64,000 nucleotides of DNA from Zanthoxylum bungeanum. Taxonomy: Eukaryota > Streptophyta > Magnoliopsida > Sapindales > Rutaceae. Every line of letters begins with the position of its first letter. Position 1 is the first letter of the stretch. Positions 11,325 through 22,876 of this stretch are shown here, piece after piece. The notes under the pieces are model-generated. The model was given only the letters and a program-made list of their open reading frames with translations. It was not told the DNA's origin and did not search any database. The stretch covers positions 18,528 to 82,527 of the forward strand of contig SKCR01034777.1 in NCBI GenBank assembly GCA_019454045.1. The letters run 5' to 3'. A program made the position numbers and the translations under genes.

Positions 11325-11670
11325 TTTATTATACATAAGTAGTGTTAAATAAATTAATAAAGAATCACAAAAATTAAATGAATAAATGAACACAAACTAA
11401 ATAAAAGTAAATATGAAATTTGTAATATTTATTAAACAAATAAAAAAGAATATATATATAAAGAGAAAAAAATATAAATAATATATATAAGTATATTAAT
11501 AATTAACAAAAAAAATTAATAAAAAAATAAGTATATTTTTTATTTTTAAATTAATATATATATATATATATATATATAGATATTTGAGGACGGGGGATTT
11601 TTATTAAAGAAATGGAGATTTTTGTAATTTGAGGATGGGGGACAGAGGGCAGTGTCGGGAGGGTTGGAGA
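11325..11670 (-). repeat. Right inverted arm of the Mutator-like element
   Basis: The reverse complement follows the left arm through several shared landmarks (see the element entry). It contains a long TA run (11,552-11,577) and ends in G-rich blocks (gaggacgggggattt, ggatgggggacagagggc). The outer boundary is approximate. Confidence 0.7.
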
Positions 11671-11992
11671 ATAAGTGCTCTATTTTTATGTGTTTTTTTT
11701 ACCTTTGTTCTTCTGTAAAGTTGAAAGGTTAGATAAAGGTCAATTAACATAACATTTACACGCCTTTTGTTTTAGGTCTTAAAGTGGAGTTGTTTTGTAA
11801 AAGTCCGGTTTGTGTTTATTCAATTCAATTAAAGATCGTATTCAAACGTTGAACGGAGATCTTTTGGGTTATTCTTGACATTTAATAAAAGTTGGGATTA
11901 ATGGAGATTATTGAAGTCAAGTATGTACATAGGTTATGTAATTCTTTAGTTTTTTTTTTTTAAAATTAAATTCATTCATATATAAAAACATC
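11671..11992. other. Spacer, nothing recognised
   Basis: AT-rich flank between the Mutator-like element and element B. No coding signal or repeat partner within the window. Confidence 0.5.
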
Positions 11993-11997
11993 ACAAT

Positions 11998-12206
11998 TGA
12001 TAGAAATTGAGGTAGATATTTTTTGTATTTCAATCTAAATTATAATTACAATGTAACAGCCTTTATATAGGCAATACTAAATAAATAAAATAGGAAATGA
12101 AAGACCAAATATGTATACACATAATGGAAATCGAAAACTGCTTAGAATAGAAAATCATAATAGGAAAGAATATTATAATTTCCGTTTTCATAATATGTCC
12201 TTAACA
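11998..12206 (-). repeat. Element B 3' LTR (209 bp)
   Basis: On the + strand it runs tgatagaaattg to ccttaaca (TG...CA). It is nearly identical to 33,913-34,121. The polypurine tract lies directly inside it. Confidence 0.95.
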
Positions 12207-12227
12207 CCTCCCCACCCCCCCCCCCCT
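12207..12227 (-). other. Polypurine tract of element B
   Basis: The minus strand is a run of G with single T and A interruptions, directly next to the 3' LTR. This is where plus-strand DNA synthesis would start. Confidence 0.85.
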
Positions 12228-12232
12228 CAAAC

Positions 12233-12428
12233 TCAAGCTGGTGGAAGAGAAGCAAGCTTGAGTTTGGAAACCAATTCGCGAAAACATCCCGGAAGCTGAG
12301 GTTTGGTAAATAGATCAGCAGGTTGCTCGGCAGAAGTAAATTCACAAAGTTGAACAGTGCCTTGACTGATATGGTGACAAATAAAATGGCAATCAGTTTC
12401 GATGTGTTTCGTGCGTTCATGATAGATA
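12233..12428 (-). pseudogene. Element B pol, C-terminal end
   Basis: The frame reads HERTKHIETDCHFICHHI, then SAEQPADLFTKPQLPG, and ends at a TGA at 12,233-12,235. These are the last conserved blocks after RNase H in copia pol. It continues directly from the IAHND end of the RNase H frame at 29,848, on the far side of element C. Apart from the insertion, this 3' part is open. Confidence 0.9.
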
Positions 12429-14874
12429 TGTTAGGGTTGGTGCTCAGAGTGCCAATCCGGATCGTATTTATGTCCGATTCATAAATACGAGCAATTCTAT
12501 TTTCCATAATATTACTAATTTAATGGTAGCACCCTTCTCTTTTATACACTTATTCGATCTAATTACGATTAGATATCTGATTATGATTAGATCGAAACTA
12601 AATATGGTTTAGTGATACGTGTACATTAGACAAAGACCCTAGGATTTACAATGTAGTGCGCAGTTACAACGTAGTTTGTAATTGACATTGGGAAGCGCAC
12701 TATAAGATGTATATCCTTAAATAAAGTTCCTGGTCAAGATTTACTAACACGGATCAGTTAGTATAATCCGCTGAGACCAGTACATGTCGTATATCGTGAC
12801 TTGGTCCGATGGTTTATCCTAGTGAACCATAAGTCTCGGGAGACTTGTATAGACATATAGGTGTTTATTTGATAAACATTGAACGACTCAGTAAAGATTT
12901 CCTAATAGATGGTACACCAACGTCAATAGGAATCTTCTCGAGTTGAGCGAGCATAGTGGTCCTTCGACTTGAGATACCACAGTGGGATATATGAGTTATC
13001 CTCCACACTTTGATGGTAGTCACGTCACCGATCTATTTCGATCAGACCTCCGCCTGTTCGTTGGGTGTGGACTGATGCTCATGATATCCAGTGCATATCA
13101 AGGGAGGATATGTCAGTCCTATGTACATGGCACAAGAATCCGCACGTGTTTACGATCTAGTAAATCCATGGCCGTGGTATAACTTCGGAAATCAATTTCA
13201 TGTGTTATTTAGAGATTGTAAATTTAAAGTCGACTATATTATACCGAATGAGTTTGACGTTTTTATCTATACCCCAAGTATAATATGGATAGCCTGTGAT
13301 GGAGGGATTATACGTATGCAATAACCTCAGCTTGCATTGTTTAGCGAGATTATCCGTGGTCGTCATAATCAATGAGTGGGTGGATTATGGACACGAAATT
13401 GGATTTCGTGCCAGATAAACCTAAACTTAGAGAGTCCCACAATATGAAGTGTACTCGTTGAGCACTTGGGTAACGCGATATGAGTAATACAGATTATTCA
13501 TAATACTTCATCAGATTAAGTGAGTTAATTCGAATCGTTTAATCGGTTAAACGATAACACATGCATTAGGGGATTTTGTCTGAATGTAATTATTGTGTAT
13601 TTGTATTTGATACATAATACGATTAGATACACATTAATTATTCGTCAAATGAGATTTTGACACATGCCATAAATATATGTGTTTGTTATTTATTGTAAAA
13701 AAAATACATATATAATAATAATTATATTAATTAATTATTTGGATATTTAATTGTTAAATATTTAAATGATTAATTAATTAATCTTTTTCCATAAATGTTA
13801 TGAAACTTGTTTGATTATTATTGGAACATATGGCATGATTTAAATTAAACTTAATGTGTGCGATTTTGATTGGAACATAAAGTTTAATTCATTTAAGTTG
13901 ATAAAAATTAAAAATGACAAAAAAAAAAAACCTACTGTACCCAAAGTCGGTCATGAAGAGATTAAAAGGGAAAATTATTTTCATCTTCAAAAAAAACCCT
14001 CCACCATGGCCGAACCACTTTCAATATGAACCCTAAAATTTGGTTTGAATAAATCATGAAGAAATGAAGGAAAATTTTAAGAAAAGCTTGGAAATCAAGA
14101 AATTAAAAGGTAATCTTCTATAACCCAAGCTTGGAAATTATTTTCATGTTTTCTTGAATTCTTGGAATAGTTCTAGGGTTCCTTAATTCTGAAAATTTGG
14201 GGTTTATGGTTGTGGTGGATGAATTAGAAGCTTGTTGGTGTGTGAAGTAGTTTTGGTTGATATTATTGTAATATTACGTAAATTTATTCATTTGATGACA
14301 AGTTGTCATTCTAGAGTGTTATGACCACTCTTGTAATGCCTATAATTGTTCTTGGGTGATTCATATGTGGTGACTTGATTTGGTATTGAGATTAATTTGA
14401 TTAATGTTGAAAATTGGATTTTAAGAATGAAATTTGGTAATTTCGGTTTCTGGATCATATCTGTGCAAACTGGAAATTCTGTGATGAATTTGATGTCATA
14501 TGAATGTATTCAATGTGTTTTGGGAGTTGGAACAATTTCCGAAAAGTGTTTTGGAGTTAAAATAAGCGAAAATGGCCAAAAACGGTGTTATCGAGTGACT
14601 TTTGAGCCAACCGGGTGACGGTTGTCCAAACAGTGAGTTCGTCACTGTTTGGGCAGCCATGAACTGCCCTAACACTATTGTGGCTGAACGTCATTTTACG
14701 GAAAAATGTTTTTCGAAAAATTTTCACGAAGTTTCTGTTGAATTTATGTCGCTATTTGATATCGAATAAATAAGTTTAGGTGAAATATGAATAAATTATA
14801 CATATTAGATTTTGAATAATTTATTCGGTAATTTGATAAAGTTTTAAATTATGATTTCACCTGAACCACGCTTC
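12429..14874 (+). repeat. Element C 5' LTR, main part
   Basis: Long-form LTR, cut at 14,874 by element D. The last five bases, gcttc, are the D target site. It carries the ~0.8 kb (about 13,620-14,500) that is absent from the LTR of A. A short frame at 12,982-13,182 recurs in the 3' LTR (27,868-28,068), but I do not take it as a gene. Confidence 0.93.
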
Positions 14875-16766
14875 TGTTGGGTTTCTAGGTTTAGTCCCAA
14901 GATCAAAATAAGCATAAAATGTGAATGAATAATCAACGAAGAGTGGTGGAAACACACTTACAAGCGGCTATAGGATGCGTCAAACAACAAAATTTTCCTC
15001 CAAGAAGCTTTGTTGAATTCCGCCAAGGGATCCTCCAAGCTCCAAGCTATGTCTTGTGATTCCAAGCTCTTGAATTAGTTTCCCTAACACCTTGTATGAT
15101 TCCTTTGATGAGTGCTAGCTCTATGAAATTTTTGCAACAAAAATTTCACAGTTCCTTCCTTGTATTTTCGGTGAAGAATAAAGAAAATGGGGAGAGTATT
15201 TCTTGCTTCTAGTTTCGGTAATAAAGAGAGTAAGATAAGGCTTCCATTTTGATTTTCAAAAATCAATTTATATCTAATACCAAATGTTTGGTATAAGGTC
15301 ACTCAAGCCATCACTTTGGAGTGTATAATAAGTCACCACCAACTTCACCAAAACACATCACAATAAAGCTACTTTAGAGTGACAAGTGAAGTGACATTTA
15401 TATGACATGTGGGCCCCACTCGATTCCAAATGCGAGTGGGTCCGCAAACACTCCCGGGCTCGGGTTCGCTAATTCCGAATTAACGAACTTCCGTCACGAC
15501 GTAATTAAATCGAATTTAATTAAATAATTATGCCTAGCACAATTACTATTCACGTCTCTAACGAATTAATTCTAAATTAACTCGTTTGCCCGAATTAAAA
15601 TCTAATTTTAATTCCGCGTCGAAATCTAATTTCGTATAATATATCGAATATATTATTTTATCGATTAATTCCAAATTAATCTTTCTATCTCTTCAAATAG
15701 TACTTTATCCCAGATTAATTATGCTCGAATCATACGTCATCGGTGAATCTTCGGGAAGCGACCCAAGAGATCCCTAGATATGTTGGCAGTAAATCTGGTC
15801 GTCGGACTATCCGAACACGTACGTACCAAGTACCACGTTTTTACCGATTTACGAGACAAGGTTGGCTTCTAGCAAAGCGTCATGCCTACCCAATTCTCCA
15901 GAAATATTCTTAATGGAATATACGATCTATATCTGGCGTAGTATACATAGTATTGCGTATTGTGATCCAGTATCAGATGATCAAATGCAAGTCCTAGGGC
16001 TGGAATAGTGTCTGCCCGTACGAAGCATATATCGGATCACTAGTAACTTGTCTCTTTGTTATCGGATAATCATGACCTAGTCATATTATTCCGATGGTTG
16101 CAACCCTTAGTGAACGAGTTCTGTATCTATGCGTGATCATCATCTCCATATGACTGAAGTGATACTTCCGTCTTGACATCACATCCAATACACTACGATT
16201 CTCAATAAACCCAGAAGAGGCGTACACAGAACCTGTTAAAGTCCTGGACGACCAAAACCAAAGTGTATTGATTATCGCAAGTACTAACGATGCAAGTCTC
16301 AGGTTAAGACCAAATACACCTACCATGATGCGGATTCCCATAGACACATAGTCATACTAGCAATGGGATTCAGCGGGGTCTATCCAGAGCGAAGCTGTTT
16401 TTCGTACCATCGGTAAAACACAACCTCCTATCACACTTGCATAAGTATCCAATACTTAAATATATGAGAATTATGTTGTTACGCTTCCATAACACGCACA
16501 AGTGCAATACTAGTCTATTCCGCATTATCGATGTCATGTCTCGATAATACTACGACTATGGATATTGAATGATTAAACCTTTATGGATCGATACTGTCTC
16601 ATATCATCTCAATCCGGAACTAATCATAAGGACTTTCATCATTCACACATTTAAGTAATCTAATTACGAAATGATAAAAGGCAATTTCCATTGCTACATA
16701 ATTAATTTGTACAAAAACACAATGTCTTTTACAAATAGTGACGCTATGGGTCATAATTGTCCAACA
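14875..16766 (-). repeat. Element D 3' LTR
   Basis: + strand limits are tgttgggtttctagg and tgtccaaca. It is nearly identical to 22,877-24,800 but lacks a ~30 bp stretch (near 15,718) present in the other. The 88-codon open frame at 16,081-16,347 lies in an LTR block conserved in all elements of the group. Confidence 0.95.
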
Positions 16767-16781
16767 ATCTCCCACTTGGCC
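16767..16781 (-). other. Polypurine tract of element D
   Basis: The minus strand reads ggccaagtgggagat directly before the LTR. F and G have the same tract. Confidence 0.9.
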
Positions 16782-17473
16782 TATAGCCAGTCACTCAAGC
16801 ATCTAACACTTGAACTATGTACATGTCGCTCAAACTTCTGCTAAGGAATGGCTTTCGTCAGCGGATCTGCAATGTTCTCCTCTGATGCGAGCTTCTCGAT
16901 CTTCACATCGCCATGATGTATGATCTCATGAATCAGATGGAAACATCGAAGAACATGCTTGGATCGTTGATGAGACCGCGGTTCCTTAGCCTACGCTATA
17001 GCCCCGTTATTGTCACAATATAATAGAACGGGCTCAGCTGCTAACGGAACTACTCCTAATCCAATTAGGAATTTTCGGATCCAAACTGCCTCTTTTGCTG
17101 CTTCAGCTGCAGCGATATACTCCGCTTCTGTTGTTGAATCGGCAATAGTCTCTTGCTTGGAAGATTTCCAGCTTACTGCTCCGTTATTCAAACAAAATAT
17201 GTACCCGAATTGCGACTTACAGTCGTCTTTTTCGGTTTGGAAACTTGCATCGGTATACCCAGTTAACTCAAGTTCTCTATCTCCATAGATTAAGAAAGCA
17301 TCATTCGTTCGTCTAAGATACTTAAGGATATTCTTAACCGCCATCCAGTGACCTTCACCTAGATCGGCCTGATAGCGACTACACATGCTCAAAGCATATG
17401 AGACATCATGTCGCGTACATATCATGGCATACATGATCGATCCGACTGCCGAGGCGAACGGTATCTGACTCAT
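16782..17473 (-). pseudogene. Element D RNase H and pol C-terminus
   Basis: The 160-codon frame (16,991-17,473) contains IPFASAVGSIMYAMICTRHD, LKYLRRTNDAF, GYTDASF (catalytic Asp), AVSWKSSKQ, STTEAEYIA (catalytic Glu) and LYCDNNGAIA (catalytic Asp). The usual RPD before YALS is RHD. The C-terminal blocks (RSHQRSKH, ADPLTKA, CLSDWL) follow in other frames down to the polypurine tract, so at least one frameshift lies at about 16,990. Confidence 0.92.
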
Positions 17474-17488
17474 GCTGTCTCTCTCATC

Positions 17489-18576
17489 TTAAGTTTTAGG
17501 ACACATGTCCTTAGATAGAGTGACGCCATGTGACACTGGCAACAGTCCCCTCTTGGACTGATCCATGTTGAATCTCTTCAACACTTTGTCAATGTACGTA
17601 CTCTGGGAGAGTCCAAGCAGCCTTCTTGATCTATCTTGATAGATCTTTATTCCTAGAATAAAGGCTGCTTCTCCCAGATCTTTCATGGAGAATTTCAATG
17701 AAAGCCAAGCTTTCACCGACGTTAACATGGGAATGTCATTGCCAATAAGTAATACATCATCATCGTAAAGGACAATGAATATCAGTGTTCTCCCACTAAC
17801 CTTCTTATATACACAAGGATCATCTTCGCTTTGAACGAAATCATATTCTTTTATGATCTCATCAAAGCGTTGGCTCCAAGAACGCGATGCTTGCTCAAAT
17901 CCATAAATGGATCGATTTAACTTACAAACCTTGTTTGCAAGTCGCGGCACGACAAAACCTTCAGGTTGTTGCATATAAACATCCTCTAAAAGGTTTCCGT
18001 TAAGGAAAGCGGTTTTGACGTCCATCTGCCATATCTCGTAATCGAATTATGCAGATATAGCAAGCATTATCCGAATGGATTTAATCATAGAAACGGGTGA
18101 GAAAGTTTCATCATAATCGACACCACGTCGTTGACGATATCCCTTGCTACAAGCCTAGCTTTGTACGTTTGTACATTGCCATCCATGTCGGTCTTCTTCT
18201 TGAAGACCTATTTGCATCCAATAGGCTTTACGCCTTCTGGTGCATCAACCGGTGTCCAAACTTGGTTGGTGTACATGGAATCCATTTCGGACTTCATGGC
18301 ATCTTTCCATAATCTGGAGTCGATACCTTGTATCGGTTCCTCATACGTAGCCAGCTTGTCTTCCTCAAAGAGATTAATATCTACATGAGGTGAGATCAGA
18401 AACCCATACCTCTCAGGTTGTTTCCTGACTCTCTCCGACCTACGTGGTCCTTGTGTATTTGAAGATTGTGGTACAGCTTCATCCCTGATGAACTGTTCAT
18501 GTTTCGTTGAGGATTCAATGCTAGGAACAGTATCACTCCGATTTTCATCGAGTTCTACTTTTCTCCCACTAACCAA
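17489..18576 (-). pseudogene. Element D reverse transcriptase
   Basis: The N-terminal part (18,208-18,576) has SERVRKQPERYG and EMDSMYTNQVW. A segment with shifts and stops (18,026-18,207) covers YKARLVA. The main part (17,489-18,025) starts MDVKTAFLNG, with the first catalytic Asp, and continues VCKLNRSIYGFEQASRSW. The YVDD box is altered to YDDD (17,756-17,767), a Val-to-Asp change at a near-invariant place. SLKFSMKDLGEAAFILGI and STYIDKVLKRF follow. Confidence 0.93.
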
Positions 18577-18933
18577 TGCGTTTAGGAATTCCTTCTCAAG
18601 GAAAACTGAATGTAGAGCAACAAAAACTTTGTTCTCTTGTGGGTGATAGAAGTAATATCATTTGGTTTCCCTAGGATATCCTACGAATAGGCATTTATCT
18701 GATTTGGGTTCAAGTTTGGTACCTTCCAAACATTTGACGTATGCTCAGCATCCCCAAATCTTCAGGAATGAGAAACCCGATTTCTTTTCTGTCCATATTT
18801 CATATGGAGTCTGTTGAACAGACTTTGACGGAACCTTATTCAAAATAAGTATTGTACTGTTTAATGCATATCCCTAGAAGGAAATAGGTAGCTCAGTGTG
18901 ACTCATCATAGACCTTACCATGTCTAACAAAGT
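18577..18933 (-). pseudogene. Element D integrase C-terminus to RT linker, with shared stop
   Basis: The frame reads FLKIWGC, then TGA (18,745-18,747), then AYVKC and KLEPKSDKC. The stop stands where related copia proteins, as I remember them, have Glu (WGCEAYVKR). F and G also have a stop at this codon. Other stops nearby (18,934 and beyond) are particular to D. Confidence 0.85.
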
Positions 18934-19638
18934 TCAGTGTCTCCGTTCGGACACACCGTTTAATTGCGGTGTTCCAGGAGGAGTCCACTGTGAAAGAATA
19001 CCATATTCTTTCAAGTAGTCAAGAAACTCATTGCTCAAGTATTCGCCACCATGGTCCGACCGTAATGTCTTAATACTTTTACCGATCTGTTTTTCAACTT
19101 CGTGTCGAAACTCTTTGAATTTCTCAAAAGTTTCCGACTTGTGTCTCCTAAGATACACATAACCATAACACGATGCATCATCCGTAAAGGTTAGGAAGTA
19201 TTCATATCCACCTCTAGCCTGGCTAGACATGGGCCCACAAACGTCACTATAAACAAGGGCTAACAGTTCGGTGGCTCGCACACCTTTACCGCTAAATGAT
19301 GACTTAGGCATTTTGCCTAATAAGAAAGATTCGCAGACGTCATATGAATTTGGATCAAATCCGTCCAAGTACCCACTCTTCAAAAGTGTGGATATGCGAG
19401 TATTGTTTATGTGTCCCAGACGGCAATGCCACATATAAGTTTCATCTTTATGACTTACTTTAAGCATTTTGTTTGTTACATTTTGAGATTTGTTTATATT
19501 CAAAATATAAAGACCATTATTTACAACAGCAGTGCAAATTTCTATATCATTTTTATACATAAAACACACAGTGTTTTGAAATACAAAAGTATACCCACAT
19601 TGGGTTAACATAGATACCGAAATAATATTCCTAGTCAA
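18934..19638 (-). pseudogene. Element D integrase
   Basis: The 234-codon frame begins in the protease-integrase linker (TRNIISVSMLTQCGY), passes through the pre-integrase zinc fold (YMWHCRLGHINNTR ... CESFLLGKM) and the core with all three catalytic acids: VYSDVCGP, LRSDHGGEY and NGVSERRH. The CESFLLGK has lost the second Cys of the usual CESCLLGK, so the zinc fold is damaged. It ends at a stop right after the Glu helix. Confidence 0.93.
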
Positions 19639-19661
19639 ACTAGGTACATAATAACAGTCTG

Positions 19662-20708
19662 TTAGTTCAAGTACATGCCCCGAGAGGGCAGTTCCAAAAC
19701 AAAAGTGCCAACGGCCAAAACGGCAACTGATGTCTCATTTCCAACATGCAGGTCAATCTCCCCTAATGCCAGTTTCCTGCTAATCCGCAGATCCTGCACA
19801 TTAGTACAAATGTGAGTACCACAACCAGAATCAAAAATCCAATTTTTAAAACTAGAAGTAGTCATGTTTATTTCTATAACAAACATACTTGAGGCCGGTG
19901 CCTTGCCCGTCTTTATCTCCTTCTGGAGCGCCTTGTACTCGCGGCAGTCACGCTTCCAGTGACCCCGCTTCCCGCACTGGAGGCAAACATCCTGAGATTT
20001 GTCCTTTGCCTTTGCCCTTTCTATTCTTCTTCTTCTTGATACCTCCAGTCGCCTTGGGCCCAGCCCTCGGAGTCCGAGATGTAGAAGCAAAGCGCGCCTC
20101 GCACTTCTTGCCCTTGAGAAGTTTCTTTTCTGCCTCACGCAGCGTGGACATCAGCTCTCCAAGAGTCTGCTCTTGGTTCATCATGTTGTAGTTCATGATG
20201 AACCCACTCCAAGTGTCAGGGAGAGACTGCAAGATCAAATCTATAGAGGTCTCTATCTCAAAGAAAATCCTCATTTGTCCAAGCTGCTCAATATTGACAA
20301 TCATCTATGTCACGTGATGTTCAACAAACGTTCCCTCCGACATCTGAGCACAGAAGAGCTTCTTCTGTAACTCATATCTTTGCGATCTAAGATTAGATCG
20401 GTGCAGATCATTCAACTTCGCCAACATTGTATAGGGATCAAATCCCTTGTTTTTCGACGGAATTGCTGAGTCATAGCAGCAAGCATGATAGATTGAGCAG
20501 TTGCGTTGTCATCACTATGTGTCTTCCAAATATCTAGTTCGAGCAACTGATCAGATCTGGGCTTAGGCCCAAGAGGTCCCTCTATAGTATATAGCAGCCT
20601 CTAGGATCCAAGGACTATCCTTAGATTCATGTCCCAATCGGAAAAGTTAGTGTCGTTGAAGACATTACCGCCCATGATGATATCCCGGACACTGTTCTTT
20701 CCAGTCAT
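19662..20708 (-). pseudogene. Element D gag and protease
   Basis: The start codon is at 20,706-20,708 (MTGKNSVRDIIMGGNVFND). Several stops and shifts follow. The frame 19,948-20,304 has DLILQSLPDTWSGFIMNYNM and LGELMSTLREAEKKLL. The frame 19,662-20,138 carries the intact zinc knuckle CLQCGKRGHWKRDC and the protease active site WIFDSGCGTHIC. Gag and protease lie in one reading direction without a gap, as in copia. Confidence 0.92.
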
Positions 20709-22862
20709 TTTAATTGCGATAATCTAATTATCCAATTAATAATGTAGGGTACAGTCCAACTGTTACAAGAAAAATAACATTATATTAGTCCAACTAATAA
20801 AATAATTTTGACGAAATATTTGAAAGCGCGTAAAGCTAAGTATTTGAACGAAATTGCAAATTCAATACTAGCCTCCCACTATTTTTCGGTGAGCCTCTAA
20901 CCCTCTGTCGAGTACTCGGGAAACCAAGTTTCCTAGTGGGCTAAGATCCCGTTAAATAACGCACAACCTTGACTTTGGCCAACAAGCTGTATGATATTTA
21001 ACTAGGTAGATCTCGAAGATCAATTGGATCTCATCCAATTCCTAGATCCGGTAGGTGGACCTCCAAGTCCGAAACATATATACAATATATATGCCAATAT
21101 ATCCAATATATTTTCCTAACCTTTTTCCTCTGAATCAACTAAGCCTTGGCTTTGGCACAACAAGCTTAATGATTCCAGTTAAGCGGGACCCATTGACGTT
21201 GGAAAGCTTCGTAATCAATGTCGATGGACAAGAAGTGATCTTGACTTTGGCCAACAAATCACAACTTGGACAAAGCCTTCATGATTCAAACACATCCGCA
21301 ATTGACAAAGGTCTTGACTTTGGCCAACAAACCAATGCCAATTTTGGATCTTGAGTAAGAATCACTCATTGGAATGAAAACGCTTAATATGTTTTGAGGG
21401 GTTTTCGCGTAAAATGGCAACCAATTTATTATCTTTGTTAGGTCTCATCATACACCCTTAAGTATGCATTCTAAAAGCATAATAAGGCGCGGAAAGTAAA
21501 TTAATAACGATATGCGGATGGACATTTAACAACTTGTTCCTAGAACAAATCACTATCTTTCCTCTCCCTGGCTAACACTATTCTACTTCTACCCAATTAC
21601 ATAATACAATAATAGAAACCTCATTACATTGAGGGAATTAGGTGAGAAGAGAATACAAAGAAAAAATGAGAGATAAGGCTGGACACGCAGGTCCATTTAT
21701 AAATTCCAAATTTACAACAATTTCTAAAATTGCCCTTTCCCTTCTAATATCCATCCGATATACGCTATTCATTCAACACATCCATGTATTCATTCATAGC
21801 ATGCAATTAAATCAAACTAATCCAATTAATTAATCTTTGAATTATGTGATCATCCAATGTTCAAACAACGATTTGATTTTACGCGAGTCCAACTCGTTTG
21901 AGAATAAGTACTCAAAGTACGAATTCTTGAATTATATCGAACTACTCATTAAATATAATTTAATTCGTATTCAATACTAATTCATTTTTAATTCCAAATT
22001 AAATAACTACACTTTTTAATGCGCTTTAACGACTTAGATTACAAATCTAATCTAATCGGGTCTCAAAGCCCAACTAACATCCAATATTGTTTAATTAATG
22101 TCCGATGGGCTTTCAATTGATTTCATAGGGCATGTGCTTTGGTCAATATGGATCAAACCCAATTACCAAGCCCAATTAAGGAATCACCCTCATTTGCCAA
22201 GAAACCAATTTCGGCCCATAAGGCCCAATTAAACTTTTAAGCCCATTTTTATGTGGACTTAATGGAATAATTTAGGCCCAATATGGATCAATCCAATTGG
22301 CCTAAACCAACTTGGCCCAACCAAGCCCATTATGCCCAAATACAACAATTACAAGCCCAATTCAAAATCAAGCCCAATTAATCAAATTTTAAAATTCCAA
22401 ATTTTAAAATTCAATTAACCAAAGTGTAATACATCAATTAATTATCTAATTAATATTTCCAAAATACAATTTATTAATTAATATGTATCCATTTGTTCAA
22501 CTTATGTCCAACATTTTTTAATCAAAAAATCAAGTCATTACATGCTAGATTGGTCACGGCAATGGTGGGTTATTTTGTCCAATTTCGTTTTTCAATTCGA
22601 TTGAATTTTAAATCAACATTTCCCAATCATTTCAAGTCATCCAATGATCAACGAAACAAAAAATACCATGACCCTAGGGTAATAAAGCATTCGGCCAAGC
22701 CAATGTGTGGGCAAAAATTTGATCCAATCAATATTTCATGAAATTGATCATATACAACTTCATAACATCATCATTCAAGCATACTCAATCAATCAATTTT
22801 ATCAAATCATGCTCAAATTGATTTTACCCAAATTTTACCCTAATTCATTTCATGCTCAAATT
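20709..22862 (-). other. Element D leader between PBS and gag (2.15 kb)
   Basis: An unusually long untranslated leader with no protein family. In the element's sense it holds, from 5' to 3': an AT-rich part (22,400-22,860), a block rich in TTGGGC/GGGCTT words (about 22,060-22,400), a T-rich part, and four palindrome-centred repeats (20,968-21,330) before gag. The same order is seen in G and, in the opposite orientation, in F. Confidence 0.8.
20968..21330 (-). repeat. Four copies of a palindrome-centred hairpin motif
   Basis: + strand copies of CTTGACTTTGGCCAACAA are at 20,968-20,985, 21,240-21,257 and 21,313-21,330, with a variant (ccttggctttggcacaacaa) at about 21,144. In transcript sense each can fold as CUUG - loop with UUGGCCAA - CAAG. 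The loop centre is a perfect 8 bp palindrome. Resembles a dimerisation (kissing-loop) signal; that role is inferred. Confidence 0.75.
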
Positions 22863-22875
22863 GGCTCTGATACCA
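22863..22875 (-). other. Primer-binding site of element D
   Basis: The minus strand reads TGGTATCAGAGCC, a perfect Met-tRNA PBS one base after the LTR. Confidence 0.95.
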
Positions 22876-22876
22876 T

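Larger units (their letters stand above)
7030..11670. mobile_element. Mutator-like element with long inverted ends around an OTU-like pseudogene
   Basis: About 300 bp at the left (7030-7310, continuing at 9880-9905) is repeated in reverse complement at the right (11,325-11,670). Both arms pass through the same landmarks in order: a C- or G-rich outer block, ctctttatata, tttgtttaataaatatta, catttattcatttaattttt, gattctttattaa, then taacactactta. Removing the solo LTR inside the left arm gives an element of about 2.1 kb. Long AT-rich arms around host-like coding sequence are typical of TIR-MULEs and Pack-MULEs. I could not fix the outer ends or a 9 bp target duplication, so the limits are approximate and the superfamily is an inference. 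Confidence 0.65.

Noticed and set aside
12982..13182. 66-codon frame in the LTRs of C (also 27,868-28,068)
   Set aside because: The A and I LTRs interrupt or shift it, so it is not kept.
16081..16347. 88-codon frame in LTRs (also 24,164-24,382, 39,078-39,356, 41,219-41,602, 44,560-44,838, 55,106-55,387, 61,211-61,554) as a conserved small protein
   Set aside because: It follows a conserved LTR DNA block, but starts and ends vary between copies, G breaks it and the replacement rate looks neutral. Kept as a finding about DNA conservation, not as a gene.
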